Assembly: GCA_910578795.1 (NCBI GenBank)
Contig: CAJTSD010000004.1
Span: 1 to 64,000 of the forward strand
DNA length: 64,000 nt
Direction: 5' to 3'
From: an uncultured Lachnospiraceae bacterium
GTDB lineage: Bacteria; Bacillota; Clostridia; Lachnospirales; Lachnospiraceae
Each line of letters starts with the position of its first letter. Position 1 is the stretch's first letter. Both the position numbers and the translations under genes were made by a program. Under the pieces are notes generated by a model. The model made no database searches and was not told the DNA's origin. It saw only the letters and a list, made by a program, of their open reading frames with translations. Positions 36,881 to 46,230 of this stretch are shown here, in pieces.

Positions 36881-38653
36881 CTACATTCGTTCAGGTGCCG
36901 AAAATCCAAGCAAGTCAATCGCAGTCTCCAGTATGTCACGCACAAGCGTCAAAAGTGCAATCCACCCCGCCTTTTTTGCCGCGTCCTCTTCACCGATAAT
37001 TTTTGTCTCGTGGTAAAAATGGTTGAAGGCATTGGCAAGGTCGTAGATATAGGCGCATATTTTGTATGGCGCTGTCTCCTCATATGCCGCCTCAATGCTT
37101 GCATTATATTTTGCAAGCGCGAGCATCAGCTGTTTTTCGCTGTCGCTTACGGGCGCTTTGATACTGTTTCGCACCGCATTCAAATCGCCGCCGTTTTCCT
37201 GATATTTGGCAAGAATGGATTTGATGCGCACAATCGTGTAAAGGATATACGGACCGGTGTCGCCCTCAAACGACGTAAAGCGGTCAATGTCAAAAATGTA
37301 GTCCTTGCTTGCCTGATTGGACAAATCGCCGTATTTGAGCGCCGCCAAGCCGACCACCTGCGCGGTCTGCCTTGCCTCCTCGTCCTCCACGCCGCGGTTT
37401 TCGGTAATCTTGCGCAGCATTTCGTCGTTGATTTCCTTGATTAATGTCTCCAAACGCATGACGCCGCCGTCGCGCGTCTTAAACGGTTTTCCGTCCTTGC
37501 CGTTCATTGTGCCAAAGCCGATAAACAATAACTGCGTTTCCGGCTTGACCAGCTTTGTCTTTCTCGCACAGCGAAACACCTGTTCGAAATATAATTCCTG
37601 CCGTTTATCTGTCATATAGACAATCTTATCCGGCTTGTTCTGCTCCATGCGCATCATAATGGTCGCAAGGTCTGTCGTGTTGTAAAGCGCCGCGCCGTCT
37701 GACTTTAAAATCATGCACGGCGGCATTTCCTTTGTGTCCGTCTCTTCCTTCACGTCCACCACAAGCGCGCCCTCGCTGATATACGCATAACCGCCTTTTT
37801 TCATGTAGTCAACCATTTCAGGGATTAAATCATGGACGGTGGACTCGCCGTTCCATAAGTCAAACTCTGTGTTTAATTTGTCGTAAATCTTCTTCAAGTC
37901 CGTAACGGACACATTAATAATGTGGTTCCAAAGCGCACGGTATCCCCTTACGCCGCTTTGCAGCTTAAAGGTGCACTCCATCGCAGCCGCCTTGTAGTCC
38001 GCGTCCTCCTTCGAGCGCTTGCTTGCAAACGGATAAATCTCCTCAAGCTCAGAAACGGTAAACGGCGGCTCTGTCGGGTACTCGCCCGTATAATTCTCAT
38101 CAAAATACACAAGGTCAGGCTTGCGGACTTTCAGCTCATAAATGGTCAGTCCCATTGGCTGTCCCCAGTCTCCAAGATGGACGTCACCGATTACATGATG
38201 TCCCAGATAACGGGAAATACGCTTGATGCACTCTCCGATAATTGCCGAGCGAAGATGCCCTACGTGGAGCGGCTTTGCCACATTTGCCCCACCATAGTCA
38301 ATGATGATGTCCAGCGGATTTTCCGCCTCCTCCAAGCCGTACTTTTCCTGTTCGCGCATTTCTTTGATATAACCGCCCACAAATTCGTTTTTCAATGTCA
38401 GGTTCAAAAATCCCGGCGCAACTGCCTCCACCTTGTCAAAAACACTGCTGTCTGCAAGCTTTGCCGCGACATCATTGGCAATCATAATCGGCGCTTTTTT
38501 ATACTGCTTTGCGCCCGCCATCGCGCCGTTGCACTGATACTCGCAAAGGTCGGGACGGTTTGAGGGCGTAACTTTTCCAAGCGTGCGCTCATACCCTGCC
38601 GCCTCAAACGCATTCATCATTTCCTCCGAAATCAAATTCAAAAGCTTTTCCAT
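36881..38653 (-). CDS. argS: Arginyl-tRNA synthetase
   Basis: Charges tRNA-Arg. The class I signature is GGANVAKPLHVGHLRSAIIG (HVGH as HIGH); the KMSKS loop is degenerate, as usual for ArgRS, at FKTRDGGVMRLE. An N-terminal additional domain and a C-terminal helical DALR anticodon-binding domain (about 475-590, ending LLGFSAPERM) are present. Length 590 residues is normal. AAGGAG lies six bases before the ATG. queH is immediately upstream with 43 bases between. Confidence 0.96.
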   Translation of the reverse strand: MEKLLNLISEEMMNAFEAAGYERTLGKVTPSNRPDLCEYQCNGAMAGAKQYKKAPIMIANDVAAKLADSSVFDKVEAVAPGFLNLTLKNEFVGGYIKEMREQEKYGLEEAENPLDIIIDYGGANVAKPLHVGHLRSAIIGECIKRISRYLGHHVIGDVHLGDWGQPMGLTIYELKVRKPDLVYFDENYTGEYPTEPPFTVSELEEIYPFASKRSKEDADYKAAAMECTFKLQSGVRGYRALWNHIINVSVTDLKKIYDKLNTEFDLWNGESTVHDLIPEMVDYMKKGGYAYISEGALVVDVKEETDTKEMPPCMILKSDGAALYNTTDLATIMMRMEQNKPDKIVYMTDKRQELYFEQVFRCARKTKLVKPETQLLFIGFGTMNGKDGKPFKTRDGGVMRLETLIKEINDEMLRKITENRGVEDEEARQTAQVVGLAALKYGDLSNQASKDYIFDIDRFTSFEGDTGPYILYTIVRIKSILAKYQENGGDLNAVRNSIKAPVSDSEKQLMLALAKYNASIEAAYEETAPYKICAYIYDLANAFNHFYHETKIIGEEDAAKKAGWIALLTLVRDILETAIDLLGFSAPERM

Positions 38654-38696
38654 ATTCTTCTCCTTCCTTGTTCCAATTCATTTTATGACACTCGTG

Positions 38697-39377
38697 TCAC
38701 TTGACACCTGTGTCATTTTTCGGTTTTATACGCTCCCGTTCTTTCTTGGAATATACACAACCACAGTAGTCCTGCCTGTACAACTGATACTCCGCGGATA
38801 ACTCAATGGAACGCTGATACCCGTTCTTTTTCTTAAAGTCAGACGCAAGCCAGCGCACCTGATACTCGTTTTCAAGCCGTTCGCCAATCTCATTTAATTT
38901 CTTCGCGTTTTTCAACGGACTAATTGAAAGCGTTGTACAAAAGTAGTCATATCCGCCCTCCTTCGCCAACTCCGCCGTGCGCCGAAGACGCAGCTCATAG
39001 CACAGAAAACACCGCTCGCCACCCTCGGGACAGTCCTCCAAGCCCTTCGCCATGTCGTAGAACCGCTGCGGCTCATAATCACCCTCCACGATGTCTATAG
39101 GGTACCCTGTTTCCTGCGCATTGTATGCAGACGCATTAAATGCGTCAATCAAACGCTTCTGCTCCGCGACGCGCTTTTGATACTCCGCCTCAAACGAAAT
39201 ATTCGGATTATAGTAGAAAACCGTTATCCGAAAATACATTCTAAGATATTCCAACACATAACTGCTGCACGGCGCACAGCAGCTATGCAGAAAAAGACGC
39301 TTTCCGGCTTCCTGATTTTTGACCATGCCGTCCAACAGCTTATCCAGTTCCTTTTGAAAATTCCTTGCGTTTTCCAC
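38697..39377 (-). CDS. queH: Epoxyqueuosine reductase QueH
   Basis: DUF208-family iron-sulfur enzyme that performs the last step of queuosine synthesis in tRNA, replacing QueG. Cysteine motifs are visible: LHSCCAPCSSYV near the N-terminus, ERCFLCYELRL in the middle and DYCGCVYSK near the C-terminus. CTTLSISPLKNAKKLNEIG is typical. The frame opens with an ATG at 39395 but that lies right on the carB terminator; the GTG at 39377 with GGGGG just upstream is preferred. No other queuosine gene is in the window, so the organism may salvage the precursor or hold the rest elsewhere. Confidence 0.9.
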   Translation of the reverse strand: MENARNFQKELDKLLDGMVKNQEAGKRLFLHSCCAPCSSYVLEYLRMYFRITVFYYNPNISFEAEYQKRVAEQKRLIDAFNASAYNAQETGYPIDIVEGDYEPQRFYDMAKGLEDCPEGGERCFLCYELRLRRTAELAKEGGYDYFCTTLSISPLKNAKKLNEIGERLENEYQVRWLASDFKKKNGYQRSIELSAEYQLYRQDYCGCVYSKKERERIKPKNDTGVK

Positions 39378-39397
39378 AGTTCCCCCTTCTTCCATTT

Positions 39398-39446
39398 ACA
39401 AAAGAAACTCCGTTCCGCCCCGATACGGAAGGGAGTTTCTTTTGTC
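39398..39446 (-). terminator. Terminator after carB
   Basis: Stem ACAAAAGAAACTCC / GGAGTTTCTTTTGT with inner TTCCG/CGGAA pairing, between carB and queH. Confidence 0.85.
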
Positions 39447-39466
39447 CTATAGTATAGCACATTCCT

Positions 39467-42400
39467 TTACAATTCCGCAATATTGACAAGCGTCAGCGGA
39501 TTATCATTTTTATTCTCCAGGCTCGTCGCCAATGCCTTTGCCGTGTCAAGCGACGTCAGACAGTTCACGCCCGTTTCAATCGACGTTCTCCGAATCAGAA
39601 ATCCGTCCCTTGACTTATCACGCCCCTGTGTCGGCGTGTCAATTACAAGGTCAATGCGGTGTCCTAAAATCAAGTCCATAACGGTCGGCGACTCCTGACT
39701 GATTTTGTTGACCTTGCGTGCCTTCACACCTGCGTCATTCAACGCTTTTGCCGTGCTCCTTGTCGCATAAATCTTGTAGCCAAGCTTCTCAAAACGCCGC
39801 CCGACTTCAATCGCCTCACCCTTGTCGGCATCCTTTACCGTAATAATCATCTGCCTGTGCTTCGGCAGGTCGATGCCCGCGCCCAAAAATGCTTTATAAA
39901 TCGCTTCGTTAAAAGTCTTTGCAATGCCGAGACACTCGCCCGTCGATTTCATTTCCGGTCCAAGACTAATCTCCGCACCCCTGATTTTCTCAAACGAGAA
40001 CACCGGCATTTTTACTGCCACATAATCCGCTTCCTTCTGCAGTCCCGCCTCATAGCCAAGCTCTTTGATTGTTTTCCCGAGAATCACCTCCGTTGCAAGG
40101 TCCACAATGGGAATGCCCGTCACCTTGCTGATATACGGCACGGTTCTTGATGAACGCGGATTGACCTCAATCACGTAAACATCCTCTCCGACCGCAATAA
40201 ACTGAATGTTAATCAATCCCTTTACATGCAGTGCTTTCGCAAGCCGCCTCGTATATTCCGCAATCGTCTTCTTAATCGTTTCACTCACGGTATGCGCAGG
40301 ATAAACCGAAATCGAATCGCCGGAATGAACACCCGTTCTTTCAATATGCTCCATAATCCCGGGAATTAAAATATCCGTACCGTCACACACCGCGTCCACC
40401 TCAAGCTCCTTTCCCTGAAGATACTTGTCCACAAGAATCGGATGGTCCTGCGCAATGCGGTTGATGACCGCCATAAACTCCTCGATTTCCTCATCGGAAA
40501 TAGCAATCTGCATCCCCTGTCCGCCAAGCACATACGAAGGGCGCACCAGCACCGGATAACCCAAACGGTTCGCAACTGCCTTCGCCTCCTCGGCAGTAAA
40601 GACCGTACCGCCCGCCGCGCGCGGAATTTCTGTTTCTTCTAAAATCCGGTCAAACAGCTCCCTGTCCTCCGCCGCGTCAACATCCTCCGCCTTTGTGCCC
40701 AAAATCGGAACGCCCATTTTCATCAGGCTCTCCGTCAGCTTAATCGCTGTCTGTCCGCCAAACTGCACTACCGCACCGTCCGGTTTTTCCAGTCTTACGA
40801 TATTCTCCACGTCCTCCGGCGTGAGCGGCTCAAAATAGAGCTTGTCCGCAATGTCAAAGTCCGTACTTACCGTCTCGGGATTGTTGTTGATAATCACCGT
40901 CTCATAGCCTGCCTTGGAAAATGCCCATGTCGCATGAACCGAACAGTAGTCAAACTCAATCCCCTGTCCGATGCGGATTGGACCGGATCCAAGCACTAGA
41001 ACCTTCTTTGGCGGATTGGTCTCTACCGCTTCATTCACGCTGTCAAAGCACGAATAATAGTAGGGTGTGCTCGCCTCAAACTCCGCCGCGCAGGTGTCAA
41101 CCATTTTAAATGCCGCAACGATATTGTTGTCGTAACGCATTTTTTTAATTTCTTCTTCGCTTCTTCCCGTCAGTCCTGCAATCACATTGTCCGGAAATTC
41201 CATGCGCTTTGCTTCTTTTAAAAGCGCTGCCGTAAGCGGCTGTGTTTCCAATGCGCGCTCCATTTCAACAAGAATGGCAATTTTATCAATAAACCAACGG
41301 TCCACTCCCGTGATTTCATAAACCGTATCATAGTCGATACCTTTGCGCAGCGCCTCCGCAATCACATAAATACGCTGGTCGTCCACCCTTGCAAGACGTT
41401 TTAAAAGCGATTCTTTATCAAGGTCTGAAAAGTCATAACTTCTTAAACAGTCCACATGCTGCTCCAACGAACGGATTGCCTTCATCAGCGCACCCTCAAA
41501 GTTAGTGCAGATGCTCATCACCTCGCCCGTCGCCTTCATCTGCGTGGTCAGCGTCCGCTTTGCCGTGATAAACTTGTCAAACGGAAGTCTTGGCATTTTT
41601 ACCACGCAATAATCAAGCGTCGGTTCAAAGCTTGCATACGTCTTGCCAGTAATCGCGTTTTTTATCTCGTCAAGCGTATACCCAAGCGCAATCTTTGCCG
41701 CAACCTTCGCAATCGGATAGCCCGTCGCCTTCGACGCAAGCGCGGACGAACGGCTCACCCTCGGATTAACCTCAATCACACAGTATTCAAAGCTTGTCGG
41801 GTGAAGCGCAAACTGCACGTTACAGCCGCCCGTAATATTCAGCTCCGAAATAATATTAAGCGCAGAGGTCCGAAGCATCTGATATTCCTTGTCGCTCAAT
41901 GTCTGAGAAGGCGCGACCACGATGCTGTCGCCCGTGTGCACACCGACGGGGTCGATGTTTTCCATATTGCAGACCGTAATGCAGTTGCCCGCACTGTCAC
42001 GCATTACTTCATATTCAATCTCTTTCCAGCCCGCGATACAACGCTCCACAAGCACCTGCCCCACACGGGAAAGCCGAAGACCGTTCTCAAGAATTTCCTC
42101 CAGCTCTGACTGATTGTGTGCAATGCCGCCGCCGCTTCCGCCAAGCGTATAGGCGGGACGCAGTACGACCGGATAGCCGATTGTGTTGGTAAACGCAACG
42201 CCGTCCTCCACGTTCTCCACGACAAGCGACGCCGCGCACGGCTCGCCGATTTTCTCCATCGTATCCTTAAATTCCTGCCTGTCCTCCGCCTTCTTAATTG
42301 TAGCGGCAGTCGTGCCCAAAAGCTTCACATTGTGCGACGCCAAAAAGCCGCTCTCCTCAAGCTCCATTCCAAGATTCAACCCCGCCTGTCCGCCAAGCGT

Positions 42401-42664
42401 CGGCAAAATGGAGTCAGGCTGTTCTTTCTCAATAATCTGTTCCAAAACCCTGACCGTCAAAGGCTCAATATACACCTTGTCCGCGATGTCCCTGTCCGTC
42501 ATAATCGTGGCGGGATTGGAGTTGACCAGGACAACCTCCACGCCCTCCTCCTTTAAAGAACGGCACGCCTGCGTGCCCGCATAGTCAAATTCGGCAGCCT
42601 GCCCAATCACAATCGGACCGGAGCCAATGACCATTACTTTTTTTACATTCGGATTTTTCGGCAT
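39467..42664 (-). CDS. carB: Carbamoyl-phosphate synthase large subunit
   Basis: Same two-ATP-grasp architecture as the copy at 31153: VMVIGSGPIVIGQAAEFDYA near the start, VLGSGPIRIGQGIEFDYC in the middle, and a C-terminal regulatory domain (IYATRSTAKALNDAG). Length 1065 residues. The ATG at 42664 is preferred; an ATG 12 bases earlier is only one base from AAAGGAG. carA lies directly upstream, separated by two strong hairpins, so the pair forms the complete enzyme. The regulatory domain differs clearly from the orphan copy, which may reflect different effectors. Confidence 0.96.
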   Translation of the reverse strand: MPKNPNVKKVMVIGSGPIVIGQAAEFDYAGTQACRSLKEEGVEVVLVNSNPATIMTDRDIADKVYIEPLTVRVLEQIIEKEQPDSILPTLGGQAGLNLGMELEESGFLASHNVKLLGTTAATIKKAEDRQEFKDTMEKIGEPCAASLVVENVEDGVAFTNTIGYPVVLRPAYTLGGSGGGIAHNQSELEEILENGLRLSRVGQVLVERCIAGWKEIEYEVMRDSAGNCITVCNMENIDPVGVHTGDSIVVAPSQTLSDKEYQMLRTSALNIISELNITGGCNVQFALHPTSFEYCVIEVNPRVSRSSALASKATGYPIAKVAAKIALGYTLDEIKNAITGKTYASFEPTLDYCVVKMPRLPFDKFITAKRTLTTQMKATGEVMSICTNFEGALMKAIRSLEQHVDCLRSYDFSDLDKESLLKRLARVDDQRIYVIAEALRKGIDYDTVYEITGVDRWFIDKIAILVEMERALETQPLTAALLKEAKRMEFPDNVIAGLTGRSEEEIKKMRYDNNIVAAFKMVDTCAAEFEASTPYYYSCFDSVNEAVETNPPKKVLVLGSGPIRIGQGIEFDYCSVHATWAFSKAGYETVIINNNPETVSTDFDIADKLYFEPLTPEDVENIVRLEKPDGAVVQFGGQTAIKLTESLMKMGVPILGTKAEDVDAAEDRELFDRILEETEIPRAAGGTVFTAEEAKAVANRLGYPVLVRPSYVLGGQGMQIAISDEEIEEFMAVINRIAQDHPILVDKYLQGKELEVDAVCDGTDILIPGIMEHIERTGVHSGDSISVYPAHTVSETIKKTIAEYTRRLAKALHVKGLINIQFIAVGEDVYVIEVNPRSSRTVPYISKVTGIPIVDLATEVILGKTIKELGYEAGLQKEADYVAVKMPVFSFEKIRGAEISLGPEMKSTGECLGIAKTFNEAIYKAFLGAGIDLPKHRQMIITVKDADKGEAIEVGRRFEKLGYKIYATRSTAKALNDAGVKARKVNKISQESPTVMDLILGHRIDLVIDTPTQGRDKSRDGFLIRRTSIETGVNCLTSLDTAKALATSLENKNDNPLTLVNIAEL

Positions 42665-42693
42665 TATTATATCCATACTCCTTTCTTAGCCTG

Positions 42694-42749
42694 CAAGTTT
42701 GGGCATCAAGCCCAAACTTGTAAGATTGAAAATTTTAATTTTCAATCTT
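42694..42749 (-). repeat. Two back-to-back hairpins between carA and carB
   Basis: A 13-bp inverted repeat AAGATTGAAAATT/AATTTTCAATCTT (42722-42749) and an 11-bp one CAAGTTTGGGC/GCCCAAACTTG (42694-42720), adjacent, fill the gap between carA and carB. Neither has a T-run. They may stabilise or process the mRNA, or lower carB output. Confidence 0.7.
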
Positions 42750-42760
42750 TGTCACCTCCA

Positions 42761-43942
42761 TCATTTCTTCATCATTTCTATAAAACGGTCAAACAGATAC
42801 CCCGAGTCCTGCGGACCACAGCACGCTTCCGGGTGAAACTGCACGGTAAAAATATTTTTCCCCGTATAGTTTAATCCCTCGTTTGTCCCGTCATTGACAT
42901 TGATAAACGCCGGCGTTGCAACCTTCGGGTCAAGCTTGTCCGTATCCACCACATACCCGTGGTTCTGCGACGAAATGTAAACCCTTCCGGTCGTTAAATC
43001 CTTAACAGGGTGATTACCGCCCCGATGTCCGTACTTCATTTTGTATGTATCCGCCCCCGTTGCAAGCGCCATAAGCTGATGCCCTAGGCAAATCGCAAAA
43101 ATCGGAATATCTGTGTCGTAGAGCTTTTTAATCTCCGCAATCATGGAAGTACACTCCTTCGGGTCGCCCGGTCCGTTTGAGAGCATAATGCCGTCCGGAT
43201 TGGACGCAATAATCTCCGCCGCTGGCGTTGCAGCAGGATAGACCGTCACGTCGCAGCCTCTCTGCGCCAGGGAGCAGGCAATATTTTTTTTGGTACCGAA
43301 ATCCAGCAGGGCAACCTTCAAGCCCGCACCGTTTAATTTTGTGACAAGCGACGGCTTTTTCTCCCGTTTTCCCGCTTCATAATCCGCTGCCGAAAATTTG
43401 GCGCTGCCTGAGAGCGCGCCGTTTTCCGAAAGGGACTGTACACCCTTTACTTCATATTTAAGAGGGCAGGTAACACGCTCAACCACCTTGCCTGTATCAT
43501 ACGTTTTCAGCCTTGGCAGAATATCGTCTAAGTCAAACGCCTCGTTCGTTGTTATCATGCCGTTCATCGTACCCTTTTCGCGCAGGATTTTCACAAGCGC
43601 CCTTGTGTCAATGCCGGCAATTCCCGGTATGTTATTTTCTTCTAAAAACTTTTGAATGGAAACATCTGCTCTGAAATTGCTGAAATTCCTAGATAATTCT
43701 CTGACAATGAAACCGTCAGGATATGGTTTCGAAGACTCCATATCGTCCTTGCAAATCCCGTAATTGCCGATTAACGGGTACGTCATACACACTGCCTGCC
43801 CCGCATACGACGGGTCGGTCAGCACTTCAAGATACCCTGCCATTGACGTGTTGAATACGATTTCACTGATTACTTCTTTGTCCGCACCGATTTGCATTCC
43901 CTCGAACACGGTGCCGTCTTCCAATATTAAAAACGCCTTCAT
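42761..43942 (-). CDS. carA: Carbamoyl-phosphate synthase small subunit (glutaminase)
   Basis: Hydrolyses glutamine and channels ammonia to CarB. The N-terminal domain starts MKAFLILEDGTVFEGMQIG with NTSMAGYLEVLTDPSYAGQ. The C-terminal class I amidotransferase domain has the oxyanion motif LSNGPGDP, the nucleophile cysteine in IFAICLGHQLMALA, and the histidine-glutamate pair in VQFHPEACCGP. Length 393 residues. AAAGGAAG lies before the ATG at 43942. The MATE gene ends 62 bases upstream; no pyrimidine or arginine attenuator was recognised. Confidence 0.96.
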   Translation of the reverse strand: MKAFLILEDGTVFEGMQIGADKEVISEIVFNTSMAGYLEVLTDPSYAGQAVCMTYPLIGNYGICKDDMESSKPYPDGFIVRELSRNFSNFRADVSIQKFLEENNIPGIAGIDTRALVKILREKGTMNGMITTNEAFDLDDILPRLKTYDTGKVVERVTCPLKYEVKGVQSLSENGALSGSAKFSAADYEAGKREKKPSLVTKLNGAGLKVALLDFGTKKNIACSLAQRGCDVTVYPAATPAAEIIASNPDGIMLSNGPGDPKECTSMIAEIKKLYDTDIPIFAICLGHQLMALATGADTYKMKYGHRGGNHPVKDLTTGRVYISSQNHGYVVDTDKLDPKVATPAFINVNDGTNEGLNYTGKNIFTVQFHPEACCGPQDSGYLFDRFIEMMKK

Positions 43943-44004
43943 TTCGCACTTCCTTTCGCATAATCGACTAATTATATCACAAGTGCTTTTCGCGTTCAAG
44001 GGAT

Positions 44005-45357
44005 TTATTCAAGAAGTTTTTCGGTCTTTTTTACTACAAAAAAGTAACTTACAATTAGAATGGCATCCGCCCCTGCCCATGCCATGATTTCCGCGTAAAA
44101 AATACCCGTCTCGCCGATTAGCATTGGCAGAAAAACTGCGGTTACTGCTCTCATCACAAACTCCGCAACACCGGAAAGCATTGGAAGCACCGTATTCCCC
44201 ATTCCCTGAATGGTAGAACGCGTCACATGCAGAATATAAAGCACCGGCAGAAAAATACTCATAATCGCAAGATAATAGTACGCAATCCGCAGGGTCTCGT
44301 CAAACTGCTCGGGTGTTCCCGAAATAAAACAGCTCAAAATCGCCCTGCCGCCAAGCAGCATGACAGCCGCAATCATCGCCGAGGTCATCAGGGAAATCAG
44401 AACAGCCGCCCGCGTTCCCTGGCGAATACGCCCGATTTTTCCCGCGCCCAAATTCTGCCCCGCATAAGTCACCATAGAATAACCATAGGAGGTCGCCGCA
44501 ACTTCCAGCACGCCGTACAGTTTATTTGTCGCAGTAAAGCCCGCAATGAAAATCACACCAAACCCATTAACCACAAACTGTACAATCATTCCGCCTACGG
44601 ATATGACCGCGTTCTGAAACGCCATCGGAAGCCCCAATGTCATAAGCTTCATGGAGCGCTCTGTCTGTAGCTCAAAATCGGCAGCACAAAGCGCCAAAAT
44701 CCTGATTTTGCGAATATGGTACAGACAAAATAAGCTTGAAAACAACTGTGCAATCAGCGTCGCCGCGGCAGCGCCGCCGATTCCAAGCCCAAATCCCAAT
44801 ACAAACAGCAAATCTAGCACGATATTGACAACAGCAGCAGCAATCATGGCATACAAAGGAGTCCTGCCGTCCCCTAGCGAACGCAGAACTGTTGCAAACA
44901 GGTTATAGCTCATTACAACCGGAACGCCCAAATACATAATACGCAGATACAACAGCGCATTGCCGATGATTTCCGGCGGCGTCTGCAAAAGCAGCAGTAC
45001 GGGGCGCGCAATCGCCTGTCCGGCGCCCAAAAGCAGCACGGACGACAAAAAAGACAGCAGTACGGAGCTGCCGATTGTTTTGCGCAGCGCATCGTATTTT
45101 TCCGCGCCGAATTCCTGCGCCATCAAAATGCCAAAGCCCTGCGTAATTCCCTGAATGATGCCGAGCATCAGCCAGTTCAGCCAGTCCGCTGCTCCGAGCG
45201 CCGCAAGCGCGGTCACGCCGAGCGCTTTCCCCACGACCATTGTGTCCACGACGGTATAGAGCTGCTGAAAGACATTGCCAATCATGAGCGGCAATGCAAA
45301 TGTCAGAATCAGGACAGACGGTTTTCCTTCCGTCATTGTTTTAATGCGTGAAGCCAT
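44005..45357 (-). CDS. MATE-family efflux transporter
   Basis: Cation-coupled multidrug or metabolite exporter with about twelve membrane segments. The N-terminus TEGKPSVLILTFALPLMIGN and VDTMVVGKALGVTALAALGA are typical of bacterial NorM/DinF-like MATE proteins, with the repeated half starting near residue 235 (MTLGLPMAFQNAVISVGGMI). Length 450 residues. GAGGG lies six bases before the ATG. A perfect 14-bp palindrome (45373-45386) sits just upstream and may be an operator. Substrate unknown. Confidence 0.92.
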   Translation of the reverse strand: MASRIKTMTEGKPSVLILTFALPLMIGNVFQQLYTVVDTMVVGKALGVTALAALGAADWLNWLMLGIIQGITQGFGILMAQEFGAEKYDALRKTIGSSVLLSFLSSVLLLGAGQAIARPVLLLLQTPPEIIGNALLYLRIMYLGVPVVMSYNLFATVLRSLGDGRTPLYAMIAAAVVNIVLDLLFVLGFGLGIGGAAAATLIAQLFSSLFCLYHIRKIRILALCAADFELQTERSMKLMTLGLPMAFQNAVISVGGMIVQFVVNGFGVIFIAGFTATNKLYGVLEVAATSYGYSMVTYAGQNLGAGKIGRIRQGTRAAVLISLMTSAMIAAVMLLGGRAILSCFISGTPEQFDETLRIAYYYLAIMSIFLPVLYILHVTRSTIQGMGNTVLPMLSGVAEFVMRAVTAVFLPMLIGETGIFYAEIMAWAGADAILIVSYFFVVKKTEKLLE

Positions 45358-45372
45358 ATCGAACCCTCTTTG

Positions 45373-45386
45373 GTAACAATTGTTAC
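45373..45386. promoter_or_regulatory. Perfect palindrome upstream of the MATE gene
   Basis: GTAACAATTGTTAC lies 16 bases before the MATE start, in the 32-base gap after the preceding gene. It has the size and symmetry of a dimeric repressor operator. No regulator gene is adjacent. Confidence 0.45.
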
Positions 45387-45389
45387 AGT

Positions 45390-45617
45390 CTATAGCATGG
45401 TACGAAGCTGCGCAAACAGCTCCAGGTCGCTCTGCGTAATCTTCATGTTTGTGTTGTATTCTTTTCCTGCGGGGCTTGTGACCTTTACCTCGATAATTGT
45501 ACCGTCCATGATTGCCTCACGTCCGACCGCCTGTATAAACGGCGTAAATTTGGGGTGATTTGCGTTAAATTTATCCCATGCGCCCTTAAATTTCATCATA
45601 CTTCCAAAATCAAACAT
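45390..45617 (-). CDS. Small conserved-looking protein of unknown function
   Basis: 75 residues: begins MFDFGSMMKFKGAWDKFNAN and continues HPKFTPFIQAVGREAIMDGT, then a beta-rich half (IIEVKVTSPAGKEYNTNMKI). AAGGAG lies nine bases before the ATG at 45617; an upstream extension lacks such a site. No signal peptide or membrane segment. I do not recognise the family. It precedes the MATE gene and follows another small unknown gene on the same strand. Confidence 0.65.
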   Translation of the reverse strand: MFDFGSMMKFKGAWDKFNANHPKFTPFIQAVGREAIMDGTIIEVKVTSPAGKEYNTNMKITQSDLELFAQLRTML

Positions 45618-45729
45618 GATTAATTTCTCCTTACTATTACAATTTTTTCTGCTGCCTAAAACCCGCGGATTTTGCGACGGCAGCGCTTTGCCGTGTAGAA
45701 AAAATACCGCCATTTGACGGTACTTTTCA

Positions 45730-46014
45730 TTATGCCAAATATGTAACGCTTTCCTCCGAAAGTTCCTTCTCGGACAACGCGGCCCTCGCCTCGTCCTCCT
45801 GATATCTGTTAATCCGAAACAGATATTTGATTTTCGTTTCGAAACGTCCTTTTTCGTATTTCTTAATTTTTTCCATTTTTATCAGATAAGATACCCTGTG
45901 TCTTAAAAATGCCTTTTCTATTGTACCCTTCACAGCCGTATCATATGTCGCAACAAACGCAATCTCACGCTCGCGCGCCTTTACCGGCATACTTGCCACA
46001 CCCATATTCAACAT
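45730..46014 (-). CDS. Small basic/charged protein of unknown function
   Basis: 94 residues, mostly charged (KMEKIKKYEKGRFETKIKYL) with no membrane segment; ends in an acidic helix (EARAALSEKELSEESV). GGGGGGAG lies nine bases before the ATG. A possible promoter, TATACA (46107-46102) with a 17-base spacer and TATAAT (46084-46079) on the minus strand, would drive this gene and perhaps those leftward of it. No family recognised. Confidence 0.6.
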   Translation of the reverse strand: MLNMGVASMPVKAREREIAFVATYDTAVKGTIEKAFLRHRVSYLIKMEKIKKYEKGRFETKIKYLFRINRYQEDEARAALSEKELSEESVTYLA

Positions 46015-46230
46015 AACTATCCGACTCCCCCCACATCTGCATGCAGTTCCTTACTCTGCATGAAACAACTGTAATAATATTATAGTATGAATTGGCAGAA
46101 ATGTATAGTTAACATATTCACTAAAAATTTTATGTAAATTTGTGAAATATTTGTAGCAATACGGACAACAGGCACTTTCTAAAACTGTTTTCATATACAA
46201 TATGGACGTTATCGTAAACGAAAGTTGCAT

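Noticed and set aside
36701..37444. 247-codon plus-strand frame
   Set aside because: It is antisense to argS, which is unambiguous.
41456..42109. 217-codon plus-strand frame
   Set aside because: Antisense to the second carB; very basic shadow composition.
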